Shown here in pieces: positions 45,586 to 57,953 of a stretch of DNA of 64,000 nucleotides (position 1 is its first letter; every line of letters begins with the position of its first letter). The position numbers were made by a program, and so were the translations under genes. The notes beneath the pieces are model-generated. The model did not search any database. It worked only from the letters and a program-made list of their open reading frames with translations, and was not told the origin of the DNA. The stretch spans positions 1,736,001 through 1,800,000 of the forward strand of contig BSYQ01000001.1 of assembly GCA_030272585.1 (NCBI GenBank), read 5' to 3'. The DNA is from Bryopsis sp. KO-2023 (Eukaryota; Chlorophyta; Ulvophyceae; Bryopsidales; Bryopsidaceae).

Positions 45586-46538
45586 AACAAACAAACAAAC
45601 AACATTTACATTGTGTAGGAGATGCCGCTCTCCTATTACAACGAATATATAATGATCCAATCTATTCCCATAGAATCAATTGTCTAATCTGAATTGCCTT
45701 TCGTAAATAAAAAGCCACACGATAAATGTTTTGTTGATTAAAAAACCCTTTGATATTTCGAAAAACAAACAAATCCAAAAATGATCTTCTTAAACCATTA
45801 TATAACGGGCAAATAAAAATAAAATGTGATTCATCTTCAATCCAAGGTGAACCACAATAAGGACAATATCTTCGTTGTCTGTCCACATTTTCGTATCGAC
45901 CAGTTTCTATTGCCAAAACAGAACATCCCAATCTAAACCTCATATATAAAGAGCGAAGACTTCAATCTCCAATTGACTCTAAACGTTTTAAACCATCTCG
46001 CCCACAATAAAAAGAATTTAAATAGGACTCAACTTTAGGATAGCGACCAGCCGAATCAAACGTTTGAGAAACCCAATAAACCTTGTACGCTCTTTGCCAA
46101 GCCTGAATGTCAATAGAACCATCCTCTAATAATAAAGGAGATGATGAACTGGAAGTGAAAGAATCTAACAATTGCCTCATTTTTTGAAACCACATAACCG
46201 TCCCAGAATCTTTGCCTTTAGCAAACAATCGAGCTGCCATATTTTGTACCGAAGGATTGACCAAATGATTCCAAAAACGAAAAGCTTGTCGAATAAAATA
46301 AAAATGAAGAGGTTTCACTTTGAGGTCCAACAAAATTAAGGAATTAGGAGTCGACGGAGAAAGACCCAATAACCATCGAAGAAACGTGGTTTGAATGCGA
46401 TCTAATTCCCTTTTTATGTTATTAGAAGCAAAAACAAACCAAAGTTCACAACCATAACAAAGACGACCTTGCACCAATTGACGAAATAACCAACAGCCAC
46501 ACGTGGGGAAAAAACTTGAGTCTTATTTAATAAAATCC
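45586..46538 (-). mobile_element. 5'-truncated LINE (non-LTR retrotransposon) fragment
   Basis: The minus strand encodes the C-terminal end of a LINE ORF2: the thumb-like stretch (LCYGCELW, LDRIQTTFLRWLLG) and a terminal zinc-knuckle-like CPYCGSPW...DESHFIFICP motif. The insertion is bounded by exact 12-base duplications and ends in a (TTTG)n tail at 45586-45600, so it is a genuine but 5'-truncated retrotransposition of about 950 bases. The frame has one in-frame TGA at 45964-45962, where relatives would have Trp (TGG), and a one-base shift near the 5' end (about 46490). Reverse transcriptase core and endonuclease are absent, so it is a dead copy. It inserted just upstream of the paralog at 45480. 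Confidence 0.88.
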
Positions 46539-46550
46539 AACAGGATTGCA
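46539..46550. repeat. LINE target-site duplication, 5' side (AACAGGATTGCA)
   Basis: Partner of the copy at 45574-45585. Confidence 0.85.
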
Positions 46551-47341
46551 CTGAATTTACCGGCAATTGGTGATGGGGAAAATGGATTCGATTTCCACAA
46601 TTTTTGCTCTTCTATTACATATGAGGTACCACTGTGGTACCTCAAATTTGGTACTACCACACCAAAACGCAACTGAACATGGTGATCTGCTGAGAAACTT
46701 CAGTCCCCACATTCCCCTCAATGCACTCCGCAGCTTTCGCGTTTTTTATGGCAGAATCTGATGGGGTGTCTTTTTTTTCTTATTGCTAGACTCTGTCGAA
46801 TTCCAGACGAAGGGTTTCATTTCCTGATAATCAAGGGTCCAATTTTGTTCCCATTTTTATTGAGAAATTCATGATTCGAGGAAATTGGCGATCACTCCTG
46901 TGTGTTATCCTTTCCATGACCCGCCCGCAACCAGTGCTATTCCAATTTGCAGAAATGTTTCTTTTCACCTGGTCAGTGGTGCTCTCTGTGGTGACTGCTA
47001 TTCCCGTTACAAAAATGGCAAATGAAGTGGGCTTTCCTGAAAATAAAGCTCGTTCGAAAACAGCCTGGTGCATGAGTTCAATACTAAATTCCTAAGAAAG
47101 CTCTGTTGTTGCAATGAATCGATTGATAGAGTCTAATGGAAGCTTTTCAGCAGCTGGGGGCGATCAAGAGACCAATTCATATCAGGAACATCTGTTCTGC
47201 ACTGCAACTCTATGTAAATCCCAGTCCTACAAACCCCACCCTCACTCAAATTGAGAGTCCACCCCAATCAACAGTTCCTTTCAAATTCTAACGCTCTCTG
47301 CTCCAATATTTGATGTGCCACCATGAATTCCAATTCTCTTT
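46551..47341. other. Spacer between LINE fragment and nucleoporin 3' end
   Basis: Short frames only. The 3' UTR of the minus-strand nucleoporin gene should lie in the right part. A small palindrome GAGGTACCACTGTGGTACCTC lies near 46621-46641. Confidence 0.45.
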
Positions 47342-50300
47342 CTATCTTCGAGGCTGCCACATAGCACCCTGGTTTTGTTGTTTGTTGTCTCCCGCAGATC
47401 CCAGCCCTGGCTGTCCAAAACCAGAATTTCCAGCCCCACCAAATCCGGAGCTTCCCCCTAGACCTCCAAACCCAGTACCACCAGCTGCACCTACTGCACC
47501 AAAGGCTGAGCCACTTGATGGAAATCCTGAAAAACCTCCTGCATTCCCCCCGCCAAAACCGCCTCCTCCTCCTCCAGAGGCTGAAGTTCCAAACCCACTT
47601 CCAGCACCAGACGTCAAGTTTCCAAATCCACTAGCACCCCCACCACCAGAGGTCAAGTTTCCAAATCCACTTGCACCCCCACCACTGGAGGTCAAGTTTC
47701 CAAATCCACTGGCACCCCCACCACCAGAAACATATTTCTCAAAACCCCCTCCAACAGACGCATGAGCTGCAAAGCCGCCGCCACCACCACCACTGTTCAC
47801 TTGCTGTGGTTGACTGCCAGTGGACTGCAGACTTCCCAACTGACTAGCCACCCCTCCAACCCCAAGAACAGCACTGTTGCCAAAACTCACACCAAGATTT
47901 GGCGGCTGAGGTGCTGCAGGAACTCCAAACCCTAGTCCTGTCGGATTTGATGCAGTTGGAGACTGTGCAAATGGTCCTGGTGAAGAAGGCTGAACACCAC
48001 CACCACTACCAGCCACCTGAAGCGATTTGGCAAACACATTCCCACCGGTGTTTGCAGATGCTTGGTTGCTAAATCCACTGAACAAGCCTCCCTGGCCTGG
48101 GGGAGGTGATTGTGCTGCTGGAGAGGGATCACCAGCCCCACTGTTCGGGGACAAGCTTGCACTTGAGCCGAATGGTACTGGTGAAGTTGAAGTCTGTGGT
48201 GGAACTCCAAAAGCCGTCGTCGGACCAGGTTTTGGGACGATTGCTGGAGCACTGTTGGGAGTGGCAGGGCTGGGAGATGAACTCCCTGCACCAAACACCG
48301 ATCCTGTGGAAGGTGGTGTCGAACCAGGCACAGGGGGCTTGGATGTCGGCACAGTGCTTGGATCGCTCATACTCAGCTGAGATAAACTCCCGAATAGAGA
48401 CGCCTGAGGAGTGGCGTTTTGCTGAACACTGGGTGCACTGAATCCATCGGAGCTAGAAGACATTGCTGGCCGCTTTGTAGATGTTCGGCTCGCTGACACC
48501 GGAGAGGCTTTTGCGGAAGGCACAGAGAAGCCAACTCCACTGGGTACTGCAGCAGGCGCCGTACTGGTGGCACTATCCTGATTCGAGCTGGGAGGGAGTC
48601 CACCTCCTCCCTGAGAGGCAACTTTGAAAGGTTGCGATGTGGGCTTGCCAATACCTGACAAAATACCAGGAGGACCACCGGACGAACTGTCTTGTGTGCT
48701 CCCTTCATCCCCAGGGGGTGGTCTCTTGGAACCCTGTTCCCTTGATGTCGATGGTCCAGGCCCACGGGTGGCTGACTTCTGTTCAGAAGGTCCACGCTTA
48801 GGCACTGTCAAACCAGGGACAATGAGTCTTTTCGGTGGCAAAGGTGGAGGAGGGGCCTTTGGAGTTTCTGAAGAAAAGGATGATATCCATGACACGTCGG
48901 TGTCTGGTTGGGCTCGTCGTCTTGGTGCTACTCCAGGTGCATATGAAATCGTAGGCTCTCTCTTCTTCAGTCCCTCCACCAGTTGCTTCCGATCAGCTGG
49001 TGACATGCTAGCCCATGGGGTCCTGAGCTTCATGGGATTGCTTTCCTGAGGAACCCTGGGGGAAACAAAAAAAACAGTCGATTATATAACATCATTAGCT
49101 CTTTTAATATGGAAAGAGAGTGACCAGGAGTGACAGTGGATGATCTTTGAGGAATGCACACAGTTCTGGTCATCAGCCCAAGCAAAGATGAAAGCGTTGC
49201 TCCTTTTGCTATATTTCCATAGACATAACACTGGTACTCTCTTTTGGGTTAAGGAATCTTGGGATTGAATCGTACCCCTGTTGGACGATCTGCCTGTGCT
49301 TTTGTGCTTGGGCTCGCAGCTTTTCCACCCGCACATGTAAGCTATTTCCGGCAGCATTAATCTCTTGGATAACCTCGGTCACTGCATAGTAAGCGGACTG
49401 GCCTTGCCTGGTAGCATATGTATGGTTGCAGGATCTATTTCCCTTGAAGAATGACTGGAGGATGCCCAGAGTTCCCACCGCAGAATTCACCCCTGAAAAG
49501 CCAAGAGTAAAGAGTTATCACCTCAAACGTTGCAATTTTGAGCTTTCAGAATCCTATTGAAAGGGCATCAAAACAGACAAAGGAAGCTTCATTTGCACTT
49601 TTAGGGATGGTATGTCACTCTTCTGGATCACTCTTTTTGCACGGGTGCAACAATGGTGGCTCAGCGAAAATATTCTCGTCCTTCCGATGCGTTGCTGCTT
49701 ACGTCTGTACGTTTCCTTGACACGCTCGACCCTCGACTTGATCTCTTCGTCCGCATGCTTGGAGCTAAGTCTATGTTCCAGCTCCTGACATCTCTCCTTC
49801 ATGATGGCACCTCTCTTCTTAGTGTTTTTCAAAATCTCGGCAAGAGCTTTGAGCCTCTGCTAAGCACAGGAGCTAAGTCACACTACTGCTTTCTGGGGTT
49901 GGAAAAAAAACACCGTGAGCTCGCAAAACATCCCGACAAATCACTGTGGACTCAACCTTGAAAGAACCGACATTTCCTATTGCCTACCTTCCAGTCCTCA
50001 TCATGTTCCGCCAGTTTCATCCTGCTTTCCTCCAGAGCCCGTCTGATTTCCACCATTTTGTTTCGGTCTGGTGCTTGCTCAGACTTGGGCACACCCTCCT
50101 CTTCTTTCTCGACTGCCCTTTCCTGATCTTCCCCATCTGGACGAGTCACCGAGTCGACCACTCTCCCCAAAGCACTGATCGGACTCTTCTCACTGAGATC
50201 CGAACTCAAACTCTTGTCATCGTCCTCTTCTTTCCGCTCCTCACTACCCAGGATGGGCTTCTGGGTCCTGTTGTTTTCCAGCCCTCGATCAGATGAGTCA

Positions 50301-53300
50301 GGCTCTCGCCACTTCCTATCCACATCTGCTCCAGCGTCCCGGCTGGATGATGGTGGGGCTTGACTGAATCCCAGGCCTGGTGGGTAAGCCAGCTCATTCT
50401 GGTAATGAATGTCTGACGCAGGGCTCTGTGCCACCTAACAAATGAATCCATCCATTAACAAAATTTCTTCCAGGGGGTACCAATGACCCCAAAACTGAGA
50501 ATAACAGCCAACACATCATATCATCCATGCCAAAAATGATGATAAAGAGTAGAGAAAGCGAACACCAGCTCAGTTTTCAGGTTTCTGCCGGTACAAACAT
50601 AAACAGGAGACTCGGTAGCTTGCCTGCTTGGGCTCTGCATCCTCAGGGATTCCAGGAGTTGAGGACAGAGCAAATTGTCGGCGACCAACGAGTCCTCCGG
50701 GAGATGATGGTACAGACGAGGAATCGAAGTAAGGGTTTTTGAATGATCTTTGCTCTCCATTGATGGTGGCATCCTCCTCGTCCCGATCTCTGTCATTATC
50801 CAGATCTGCAAGGCCAAGATTCCGTCCCCTCGGTGGTGTCGACGGGTCTTCTTCAGCTGCTGGTCGACCAAACCGCCCCCTTGGTGGTATTGGTGTATCA
50901 TCACGGGCTGCAGGGGACAGTCCAGGGGGAAACCTGTCGTCACTCTGGTCGTTGAAGTTTGAAGGAGGGGAGGACTGCCCAGCACCCCCTGGTGATGATT
51001 CTTCCTCTGAGCTGACTTTTTCTCGTCGAAACTGACCAGAATCTGGGATTCTTGGTGTACCGTTGGTGATGGTTGGCGAATCAGCATCGTGCAACTCATT
51101 GTCGGCATCGCCAAAAGAAGGTGACCCCCCTTCTTCTGATTCCTCCTCCTCCTCCTCCTCCTCCTCCTCCTCACTCTCAGATCCATTCCCGGAATTATCA
51201 GAAGAGTTGTCATTCTGGGATGGACCCTCCCCGAATCCAGGTTCCGCTGTCGGGGAGTCGACGCCAGCTTCCAGTGATTTCCTTAGGCTGTCTGAAATGC
51301 CGCTTCTGGTGGTCCCTTCTTTTTGAGAACCGAAAAGGCCATCCCCCGACATCTGTCCAAAAGTCGACTTCCCCTGGTCCCCCTCCAACAAAGGTGTTGG
51401 ATGCCATATGTCGCCATAGCCAGACATTGCTGACCCAGGTTGTTCTGGGGATTTCGGCCTGATCCCACCGGAGTTATGAGAAGTACTCTCCCACAAGGAA
51501 GCCTCCCTCACTGGTGTCGAAAGAAACCCAGGCGATGGTGGACTAGCAAAAGCTCCCTGCTTGGAAGCACTTGATGTCCCAAGCTTCGTCAAGATTTCGG
51601 GGGCAGCTCCCCATAAAGTGAAAGTGGGGCTCGAACCAATCGTGCTTTCATTGAAAGTTCCGAACCCGACAGGAGGTTGCTGAGCCGTTTGTGGGGTGCT
51701 CGATGGTTGAAGAGAGAACGAACTCGACGAGGGGGTGTCGAATGCCCCGACCGTCCCACTTCCCTCACTCTTTCCTTCCTTTTCGTCCCCGGATTGCTTG
51801 AGTGAGAGAGAAGTGGCAGGGGAGGGCGTCCCATCGACAGCCTCCTCTCCTTCCTGATCATTTCCTAGAGGTATGTGGCAGTCTTTTTCAGACGTTGCGG
51901 GTGTCCCATCACCAAGCGAGCCTTGTTGGGAGGTGGATACAAAAGGTGCATCTGGCAGGGTGTCGTCATCATCCTCCACCTCCTCTTCGACCGTTTTCTG
52001 AATTGAACACCGTCGGTCATGGAACATCAAGGTGGCAATGACGCAGATATCGACGACAGGGAGAAATCAATAGTTTGAGCAGATCTTGGTGGTGGAAATC
52101 ACAGGTCCAAAGCCTCGATTGGTGAACATACTTTCCTCATCGATTCTCAAATGGCCGGGACACAGTTTTTGGACAAGCGAGAGGAGGAGTAGATAGTCAC
52201 AAAATGATAAATGGGGTCGATGAATGGGGAATTGAGTGGCCTTACTTGAGGGGTTTCTTCTTCAGAGACGTTGGGTTTGTGCACGAGGGAGTAGGGTGCA
52301 TCATCCCATCCACAAGTTATGAACCTGATATATCCATCCGTTGTGGCCAGGACCATCAGAGGCGATGAGCCGATATCCTTCATCAGATCTCCTACTTTCC
52401 TCTGGACCGGAACCTGGACCCAATCCCAAGCAAGTCATATCACATAAAATACATGGTTGGATTAAGATTATGCCAGCGATTGTGGTTGGGTAAAAAAATA
52501 GAAGCAGGTTTCAATCATGTACAAAAAAAACTCCCGCTTATGGAAAGTGAGGACATCATCTGGCACAGCAAGAACCCTGCAAGAGAACCACATCAATTGG
52601 AAAGTGTGCTCCTTGCGGCCTACCTCTTCGCTTGTGAAATCCATTCCCACTCCAACAAGATAGTTATCATCGTAGTTGTCAGCCGGCGGCACTGTGATCT
52701 CTCCGTCCGGATCATCCGCACCATCCAAGAGGAAGAAAAGAGATGCGTCCGCCGCCCCCAGCGTCCTGAAATGCATATCGTTTGCTTTGCCATGCGCAAC
52801 GAAAGTGATGCCCCACTCGTGGATAGCACAGGTATGCAGATGTGGGCCCATTTCCTTCCCAAACTCCTCCATCTGTCACATCAGAGTTGTTGCTGAGAAT
52901 TCGAATCCCCGAAACGGAGCGCTTCGAAACTTAAAAATCAAAACTTAAAAATCGTTGGATATGCACTTTCACAACAATTCCAAAGAGGTTATAATTTCGA
53001 CACGATTCCAAGAAGAGGCTGACCTCGATCGTCAGCAAATCCACGTAAGCAACTTTTGCAGAGTTTGGTCCCCAATCCCCCTCCTCGAGGGTCACCAAAT
53101 GCAGCAGCCCTGTATCGGTGGAACTGGGCAGTGCGCACCCAATCAGGATGGTCTGTGCATTGATCCAATAAATTGTATTGACCACCATATCTTCTTGGTC
53201 CACTCCATCTAGCAAAACATGCATCAACACAAATTCCACAATCAGAACCCCTTCCATCCATCCATCCTTCCTTTCAGCAGCTGACCATCCACCAGTTCCC

Positions 53301-54215
53301 ATTTTCCCCATCAGACCAAGTGCTGAAACGAAGCCTCCCACATACCTGTCGGTATTGATACTTCAGTGCTCTGTTCCCCCTTGTGGATGCACACTGTCTT
53401 TGGACTGGATTCAGTGGCATTCGCCCAGAGCTCCTCAGTAGAACAGGCTCCGAATGCAATCGAATTCACGCAAACGGGTTCATCCTCGAGAGCCCCAACC
53501 GTTCCCCGACGGACGTCGCCCCCTTCGAGTAAACAAACGAACTTTTCTCCTTGCCATGACAGAGACGTCGGGGCACCCTGAAGTGCGGTCGAGAATTGCG
53601 GAATGCACTCTTTTCCTCGGTTTCCTTCTGATGCGATATCGTGGACTGAGTAGAACTCCAAGGTCCCATCTTCACGACAGACCCCCAGGCAACCTTCATC
53701 GAGCGACAGAGATAACACTGTGACGAGCGAAGACGCCGACGAATTGAATGTCGCCCAACACTCCTCGCTGTCTTCCTGCGATGATTCTTTCTTTTCTTCT
53801 CTTCTTCACGACAAAAAAAAACAAAGAACATCAAGGGCAGTTGGATAAGGCGATACGGCTGAGGATTACTAAAGGAACAGGAATCAACAGAAACGCACCT
53901 TGCGCGCTCGACTAGGTCATGCGTGCGGGACCACTTCACCTCTGTTCATCGCACAGAGTCGTTCAGCACACTCAATTGTAACTCGTCGAAAAAAAAAACC
54001 GCCAACCGAAACGCAGCGTGAAACGTAAATGGAAAACGAATCCATATCTCACCAGGACCATCCGCCCAGAAAATCAAACCGCTGTCCCCAGCGACAACCA
54101 GCAGCCGGTTGACGGCCGTGCTTTTGAAGTTGGAGCATACTTGAACAGAACCCACTGTTTTGAAGAAAAAAGACTCAGCCGTTCGCCTATCCACTCGGTC
54201 GATACCGTCAGCCAT
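47342..54215 (-). CDS. FG-repeat nucleoporin, Nup214/Nup159 type
   Basis: Eleven exons (54215-54053, 53941-53899, 53767-53346, 53208-53024, 52872-52624, 52413-52246, 51997-50624, 50425-49988, 49859-49703, 49492-49276, 49055-47342) sum to an exact multiple of three, about 1709 residues. The N-terminal 480 residues look like the Nup214 seven-bladed propeller (VLSLSLDEGCLGVCREDGTL; LVGVGMDFTSEE matches the human MGVVVDYT region). An acidic, Ser/Pro-rich linker with a run of 12 Glu follows, then coiled coils (QRLKALAEILKNTKKRGAIM) that would pair with Nup88 and Nup62 partners. The last 550 residues are Gly/Ser-rich with many FG dipeptides. The protein sits on the cytoplasmic face of the nuclear pore in mRNA export. 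One intron appears to start with GC (at 50623). The second and third exon joins are the least certain. Confidence 0.93.
47613..47729. repeat. Three tandem 39-bp repeats in the FG region
   Basis: Three near-identical 39-base units starting at 47613, 47652 and 47691 encode a 13-residue repeat containing one FG dipeptide (GFGNLTSGGGGAS). They differ by few bases, so the array expanded recently and its length may vary. Confidence 0.9.
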
Positions 54216-54450
54216 AATTCCAGACACTGGCGGTGCCAGAATCCCCAAGCGAGCAAATCGGAAGAGCTTTTGGTTAAATCTTGCTGATGCAGTCCCCGAC
54301 ACACAAAAAAAGAGTGGAAAATCGACCTTAATTTCCAATGTTGGCTGTTGATTCGTTTGGGTTACCCCACACCACCAGCGGCCTGCAACCGACGTTTCTC
54401 CTTTTTTGTGTGCGTGTGTTCGACGTGGTTTTTTCCCACGACGCTCGACG
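54216..54450. promoter_or_regulatory. Divergent promoter of nucleoporin and acyltransferase
   Basis: Only 235 bases lie between the two start codons, both of which are well supported. The two genes therefore probably share a bidirectional promoter. No TATA box was recognised. Confidence 0.6.
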
Positions 54451-56498
54451 ATGATATCCACGCTAGTTCGTTTACCAGGTTTCCTCCTGGGTATGTTTGC
54501 GATGTACTGGAGTCTGCAAGTGGGGGGGCTTCTGTATCGAGTCAAGTTTCTCAGCAGAAAGGGACGGAACGATATGTATGATTGGTAAGGACGAGGTAAT
54601 CAACGAGACCCTTATCCTTGCAAGACTCTTCACATTTACTCAACTCATGCTTTACGGAGGCCATTGTTTTATTTTTTTTTTGGATAGGGGGTCCGTCCTG
54701 ACGGACTTTTTCAGGCTGAAGTTGTATCGGTGTGGTGATAAGAAACTGCACAAGGGGCCCAGGTGCCTGTATCTGGTATGGAGGAGTATCTACTAGCAAA
54801 ATTGAAAATTGAAAACCACATTACATCGAATGTTTTTTTTTGTCAAAGATGCCTTCTTTGCACATCAACAATCAATGCATAACCGATCGACCAGTTTTAT
54901 GGATAATGACGTCATCCCCACCCTTTTCTTGGGTAAATTATTCGTTCTGTTTGAAATCTTATGAACACATGTTGGTTTTCCTGCTTCCTTTCCTTTTTTT
55001 TTAATGGATTGAGCAGCGAATGCGATTTGTTAGATTTTCTAAATCGCATTTCAAAATTTCCTACATTTTTACTTTTATTTATTTTTATTTTTGCTCAGTG
55101 CAATCATCGCTCCTGGTGCGATTTCTTCCTGGACATGGTTTTGGCGGAAGGAAGGGCTTCAGTTTTGAGTAGGTGAGTCCTCCACAATTTTGCTTTTGAA
55201 AGAGCATGTCAAAACGGATGCAGTTCCTGTCAATATTTTCAACTGATCGGTGTTGGCCTCAGTTAACTCGTTCTTTTTTCTTGTTTTTTTTTTGAGGAGA
55301 TATCTAAGGTCCTTTTCGACAGGAAAAAACGTTTATTTACACGAATGCATGTGAAACAGGGGGATGGTGTTCGTTGTTTTTACTCTGGGCTGTCTTTTCG
55401 CATGGTGCGGAAACTACATTCAATTCTTCAATCGGAGCGCTGTGAAAGATCATGAGGTGAGGGGTAATTTTTTTTCTTTCACTAATCGATCGTTCTGTTG
55501 ACTAATTGATTGCCATTCTCATCTGGGGAAAACAGACAGAATCGATAGATAGATTATTCAAAAATTAAGCAAATCGTTGTGTCTGCCTGCAATCAGAAAT
55601 TCAACCAGTGGCTGGAGGACATGCTAAAACAGGGGCCCTTGCCTGGAATCGTCGTTTACCCGGAAGGTCACCGCAACCTCAAATCGACACCTCTCCCCCT
55701 CCGGCGAGGAATTCTCAAATTCGGCTACTCTCGCAAGATCCCCTGTCAAATCATCATGACAAAAAACAAGGAGAGCGTCATCTGCGAAAAGAACTTGACG
55801 ATCGGCTTCGGAAAGAAACTGGTGGTCGGCTACTCCGATGTCATAGACCCTGCGGAATTCGATGACTTTGAAATCTTTGCGAAAAAAGTCCAGATAGTTT
55901 GGGACAATATGTGGGCAACTGTGCATGCTGCAGAGATTTCCGGTGAGACCAGGGAGCAACAGCAAGTTTTTAGTAGGTTGGGGTATACCTGGGGTTGTAT
56001 CCAGGAACAGCAGTTACTTGAGCATGTCCCTTATATATCTATATGTCCTGGTAGACCCTCTTGTGGTTTTCTGGATGTCAGCAATGAAGCGTACAAATGG
56101 AAATTGTTTTGGACTGCGAGACAGTCATAGGGCAAATCCAAGTTCATTGAAAATAAAACAAATTCTGTGGCAGGCATGCAACGGACGGAATCTTTCCCCC
56201 CCTTTTTTTTGCCTTTCTTTAGCGTTCGGCGTTCATGATGTGAGATGATCTCCATAAAAATCCTTTTCTGTTCGTAAATAGTTTTGTGTGTGTGTGTGTT
56301 TTTTTTTTGCTAATATCAGAATTGCCTCCACTGGAATTCAACGAATTGTCGACATACGAAGTGCCATCTAGGAACTTTTTCGCTTTGGCGGCATCCATGG
56401 TGCTTGGTATGGTGAGCTTTTTTGCGACTCTTTACATCATGTCGAGCACCGCTTATGGCATACTAGGGTTTTTCTTCCGTTTCGTTGGTCTATTATAG
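54451..56498 (+). CDS. Lysophospholipid / 1-acylglycerol-3-phosphate acyltransferase
   Basis: Six phase-consistent exons (54451-54584, 54688-54775, 55099-55172, 55360-55456, 55597-55942, 56320-56498) encode 305 residues. An N-terminal hydrophobic segment (FLLGMFAMYWSLQVGGLL) is followed by the acyltransferase signature NHRSWCD (NHX4D, charge-relay His and Asp), a second hydrophobic segment (MVFVVFTLGCLFAWCGNY), the acceptor-binding motif FFNRSAVKDHE, the substrate motif VVYPEGHR (the EGxR block), and a LPLRRGILKFGY block. Two hydrophobic C-terminal segments suggest further membrane anchoring. The enzyme transfers an acyl group from acyl-CoA to a lysophospholipid at the ER. The exact acceptor cannot be told from sequence. 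All catalytic motifs are intact. Confidence 0.92.
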
Positions 56499-57548
56499 TA
56501 ACGATTGGGGATTTTTGTTTTTGGAGGGTCGGCTTTCTTTTTGCTTCTTTCTTTGTCCCCCCCCCCCCCTTTTTGTTGTTTCTTTTCGTTGGGCTGGTCG
56601 GCAGAGGAGTCGTAAATACCGAGGTTTGTATTTCCTTATGGCAAAAACTCTGTCCTTGCTTCTTGTGTTTTTTTTAATTTTCCGGAAGCCTCGGGATTTG
56701 ATATTCTTACATATTCTTTTGAGAAAGGGGAAAAAGAATGCGACTTGTGTGCCTCCTATAACAATCGATGTTGAAGATATGCGTGTGTAGAAATGACTTT
56801 TTATTTTATGGAGTTTTCCCAAGAGATGGGGGGGTGGAGGGGGTTTTATGTTTTGGCCTCCTTGACTACATTTCTTGTGGCCACAATGCAAGTCAAGTGG
56901 TTGAAAAATGTGTGAATGTCTTCTTGTCCCACTTAGGGAATTGTAAAAGATTAGCCCTCGGACGCCTTGTTCGCGTTTGTGTGCATGGTTGGAGGTATAA
57001 TTCAACAGTGAATGATACTTTCTTCTGCTTCTTCTAAGTGTACTGCTGAGGTTGAGAAAAGCAGCACTGTCCTCTTGCCTTGCCCGAACAACATAAAGAT
57101 TTGCTGCTTTGACAGAGTCTTTTTCGAGCGGTTTTTTTCTGTTCCTTCTTGTCCTGAACATCTCATTTCGGTTGTCTGTCAATATCGGTTGAAAGGTTAG
57201 AGACACTCGTTCCAGAACGAACGTTGCGCAACACCTTGTGCTGCCGTAAAAGCATGAGAGCCCCAGCACATTCTTTCCCCCGTCGTGACCAGCGTTGTTG
57301 CTTCCTTTCAGGCATCGTTTTCTTGCGTTGGCAACTGCATATGTCTGGGTGTCCTTTTGGAAAAGACATCCCAAAAACAAGCTTTGCAGTGATGCTTTAC
57401 CATTCACCCTGCACAAGTGCTTTACGGATTCAAGCATTCACGCCTTCGCTCTTACACAATCTAGAAGTTATGACTTCCTGGAGGCGGTCGCCAATACAAC
57501 ACAACCTAGCGAACAAACATATAGTTTTAAAAACAAGCAACTCAACGG
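56499..57548. other. 3' flank of acyltransferase; long antisense frame of doubtful meaning
   Basis: T-rich DNA follows the acyltransferase stop. A 314-codon frame on the minus strand (57437-56493) overlaps the whole stretch and has an odd Lys/Arg-rich composition. A plus-strand frame at about 57312-57579 (FLALATAYVWVSFWKRHPKN) follows a TTTCAG acceptor and could be an exon of a downstream gene. None is convincing. Confidence 0.35.
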
Positions 57549-57731
57549 TCAACGGATTCTTTTCCTAACGGCTCCATAGTCATAAACGGCGGTCTTTGCG
57601 CGACCCAGTCCGCCGCCGGGTGCCAAGGACGTTCGAAGATCATTGGGAAAGAATGCTGCGGCGAGGCCAGAAACTGCCAGAAACTCCTTGGATACAAATT
57701 GCATGACCACGGATGTGAATTTCATAATCAT
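57549..57731 (-). CDS. Possible 60-residue protein, unknown
   Basis: A frame from ATG 57731 reads MIMKFTSVVMQFVSKEFLAV, one short hydrophobic stretch with many small residues, then GGGLGRAKTAVYDYGAVRKR. The balanced composition resembles small mitochondrial inner-membrane subunits. The opposite strand is also open here, so I give it low weight. Confidence 0.3.
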   Translation of the reverse strand: MIMKFTSVVMQFVSKEFLAVSGLAAAFFPNDLRTSLAPGGGLGRAKTAVYDYGAVRKRIR

Positions 57732-57953
57732 TCAATTCTTGGCGATTCGTTTTGCAAGCAAATTTCTCAACTCATATCCGTTGACGGTTGTTGTTTCTTA
57801 CTTCGTTCGTGTCGGGAGCGGCGTCGTCGACTTTCCCGTCCTTTGCCGATTCCCACTCTGAGCGGGCAACGCAAACTGCAAGAAAGTTCCCTGTCAAAAA
57901 AACGTTGTGAACTGTTTCGTGCATTCTTTTTGTTTAACATGGCATATTCTTCA

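Noticed and set aside
47310-47765. Pro-rich 151-codon plus-strand frame
   Set aside because: It is the antisense shadow of the Gly-rich FG repeats of the nucleoporin.
56493-57437. 314-codon open frame on the minus strand behind the acyltransferase
   Set aside because: It covers the T-rich 3' flank of the acyltransferase, has a Lys/Arg/Ser-heavy composition with no recognisable domain, and lacks splice or start context. A chance frame is more likely.
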